A stretch of 64,000 nt of DNA from Halisarca cf. caerulea (lineage: Eukaryota > Porifera > Demospongiae > Chondrillida > Halisarcidae): the NCBI GenBank assembly GCA_963170055.1, contig CAUJGJ010000015.1, forward strand, positions 186,001-250,000, written 5' to 3'. Both the position numbers and the translations under genes were made by a program. Positions 63,311 to 64,000 of the stretch are shown here, piece by piece. Below the pieces are notes generated by a model. That model was not told where the DNA came from. It saw nothing but the letters and a program-made list of their open reading frames with translations, and made no database searches. How positions within the stretch are numbered: the first letter of the stretch is position 1; every line of letters starts with the position of its first letter.

Positions 63311-64000
63311 TTACTTGCTGCTGATCTGGCCTTCAGCATTGGCAAGTAGGATCTGAGAGGGATTGAAGTCAGATAATGGAATTTGGTGGCGAGATGAGCG
63401 GCTACCACGGATGCACATGATTGCCATGCGGATCAGTGCAAATTGGATGGTGCAACGAATCCATCTGATGACGTGGGAATAGTTCTGCCTTGATTTGGTG
63501 GCAATTAGGGATGCCAGCCTCTTATAGAATACTGAGCATTCTTTGCCCATTCCTCCTGATGAGGTGAAAACTAGAGGGGTGAATACGCCTCTTTCAATGT
63601 CTCTGACACGCTGACCATATTGTCTCTTTTCATTCTCATGCTTTCTGTAAGCAGCAGTAGAAGATTGTGAGCAGTTTGAGGGAGCTGAGGGATGAAATAT
63701 CCTTACGTCGAAAAATGCTTCCTGAGAACGACTCCAAAAACCAGTTGCCCGGATGTCAAGCCGTGCTTGATCATCAGTTATGGCGGAACGATGATGAAAG
63801 ATTTCATGATAGATGGGTTGTAATCTTGGCTCAGTGGCTACGTTGTGGCAAATTTCTGTTAGGAGGTTAGATGTGATGTCACTGACTTCATTATGCCTTA
63901 TTGTTGGATATCCTCCTTTGTGGCACGACATGGCATGATCAATTGAAAATTTGGCACCACATGCACAAGTAGTTGGAAGATTGTTGGGAGGCCAACCATA
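63311..64000 (-). CDS. Partial retroelement-like protein, C-terminal part
   Basis: The minus frame is open from the window edge (first codon at 64000) to a TAA at 63311, giving 229 residues. The start lies outside; an internal ATG at 63931 is probably not the true start, because conserved sequence precedes it. Near the N-terminal side is a probable zinc-binding motif 'CACGAKFSIDHAMSC' (residues 12-26; C12, C14, H22, C26), then 'GGYPTIRHNEVSD'. 'ARLDIRATGFW' (79-89) and 'AFFDVRIFHP' (95-104), with E57 upstream, resemble a PD-(D/E)XK nuclease core in which D98-V-R100 stands for (D/E)xK. 'FTPLVFTSSGGMG' and 'CIRGSRSSR' follow. From memory, this order matches the C-terminal part of a multicopy protein family in cnidarians, sponges and other invertebrates, often found with reverse transcriptase. 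The nuclease assignment is inference. No stop or frameshift is seen, so the copy may be recent. A nuclear gene adopting the domain is an alternative. Confidence 0.72.
   Translation of the reverse strand, partial: YGWPPNNLPTTCACGAKFSIDHAMSCHKGGYPTIRHNEVSDITSNLLTEICHNVATEPRLQPIYHEIFHHRSAITDDQARLDIRATGFWSRSQEAFFDVRIFHPSAPSNCSQSSTAAYRKHENEKRQYGQRVRDIERGVFTPLVFTSSGGMGKECSVFYKRLASLIATKSRQNYSHVIRWIRCTIQFALIRMAIMCIRGSRSSRHQIPLSDFNPSQILLANAEGQISSK

Noticed and set aside
63667..63870. Plus-strand ORF of 67 codons
   Set aside because: It lies antisense within the better-supported minus-strand CDS and has no recognisable motif; a shadow ORF.

Overview
The window is almost entirely tandem-repeat DNA from a eukaryote, most likely an invertebrate metazoan. 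Three observations support that: hundreds of head-to-tail satellite monomers in higher-order arrangements, short TTAGGG telomere-type motifs inside the satellite, and one partial ORF at the right edge resembling the C-terminal part of a multicopy, retroelement-like family that I remember from cnidarian, sponge and other invertebrate genomes. That last match is from memory, not a search. I see no bacterial gene organisation, no rRNA or tRNA and no CRISPR array.

Layout. (1) 1-58817 is one satellite (sat1) with a 104-bp monomer, roughly 565 copies. From 1 to about 46.6 kb it is homogeneous. It is built from nested higher-order repeats (HORs) of 5 to 24 monomers, plus a block-scale duplication in which much of about 1-16.9 kb recurs at about 26-42.4 kb. 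From 46.6 to 58.8 kb the monomers diverge (a 'gtgac' subfamily, shortened units), carry TTAGGG patches, and are reshuffled by tandem duplications of 2951, 829 and 314 bp and by short inverted segments. (2) 58818-62732 is a second, unrelated satellite (sat2) with a 63-bp monomer, about 62 copies, also with HORs. (3) 62733-64000 is apparently single-copy DNA: about 580 bp of AT-rich non-coding sequence, then a minus-strand ORF (63311 to beyond 64000) that enters the window already open.

Functionally there is one plausible protein-coding feature. The many short ORFs in the satellites are by-products of the repeat: a 104-bp period shifts frame at every monomer, while the 63-bp period is a multiple of three and keeps frames open on both strands. 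The window is best read as the edge of a large satellite block: a homogenised interior on the left, a degenerate rearranged flank, a second minisatellite, then chromosome-arm-like sequence. The most interesting signals are a 21-bp hairpin encoded by each consensus sat1 monomer whose wobble pairs favour one RNA strand, the amplified interstitial telomere motifs, and fold-back inversions with short junction homologies, one of which abuts the sat1/sat2 boundary. Since near-identical kilobase repeats are prone to mis-assembly, copy numbers and block duplications should be treated as provisional.
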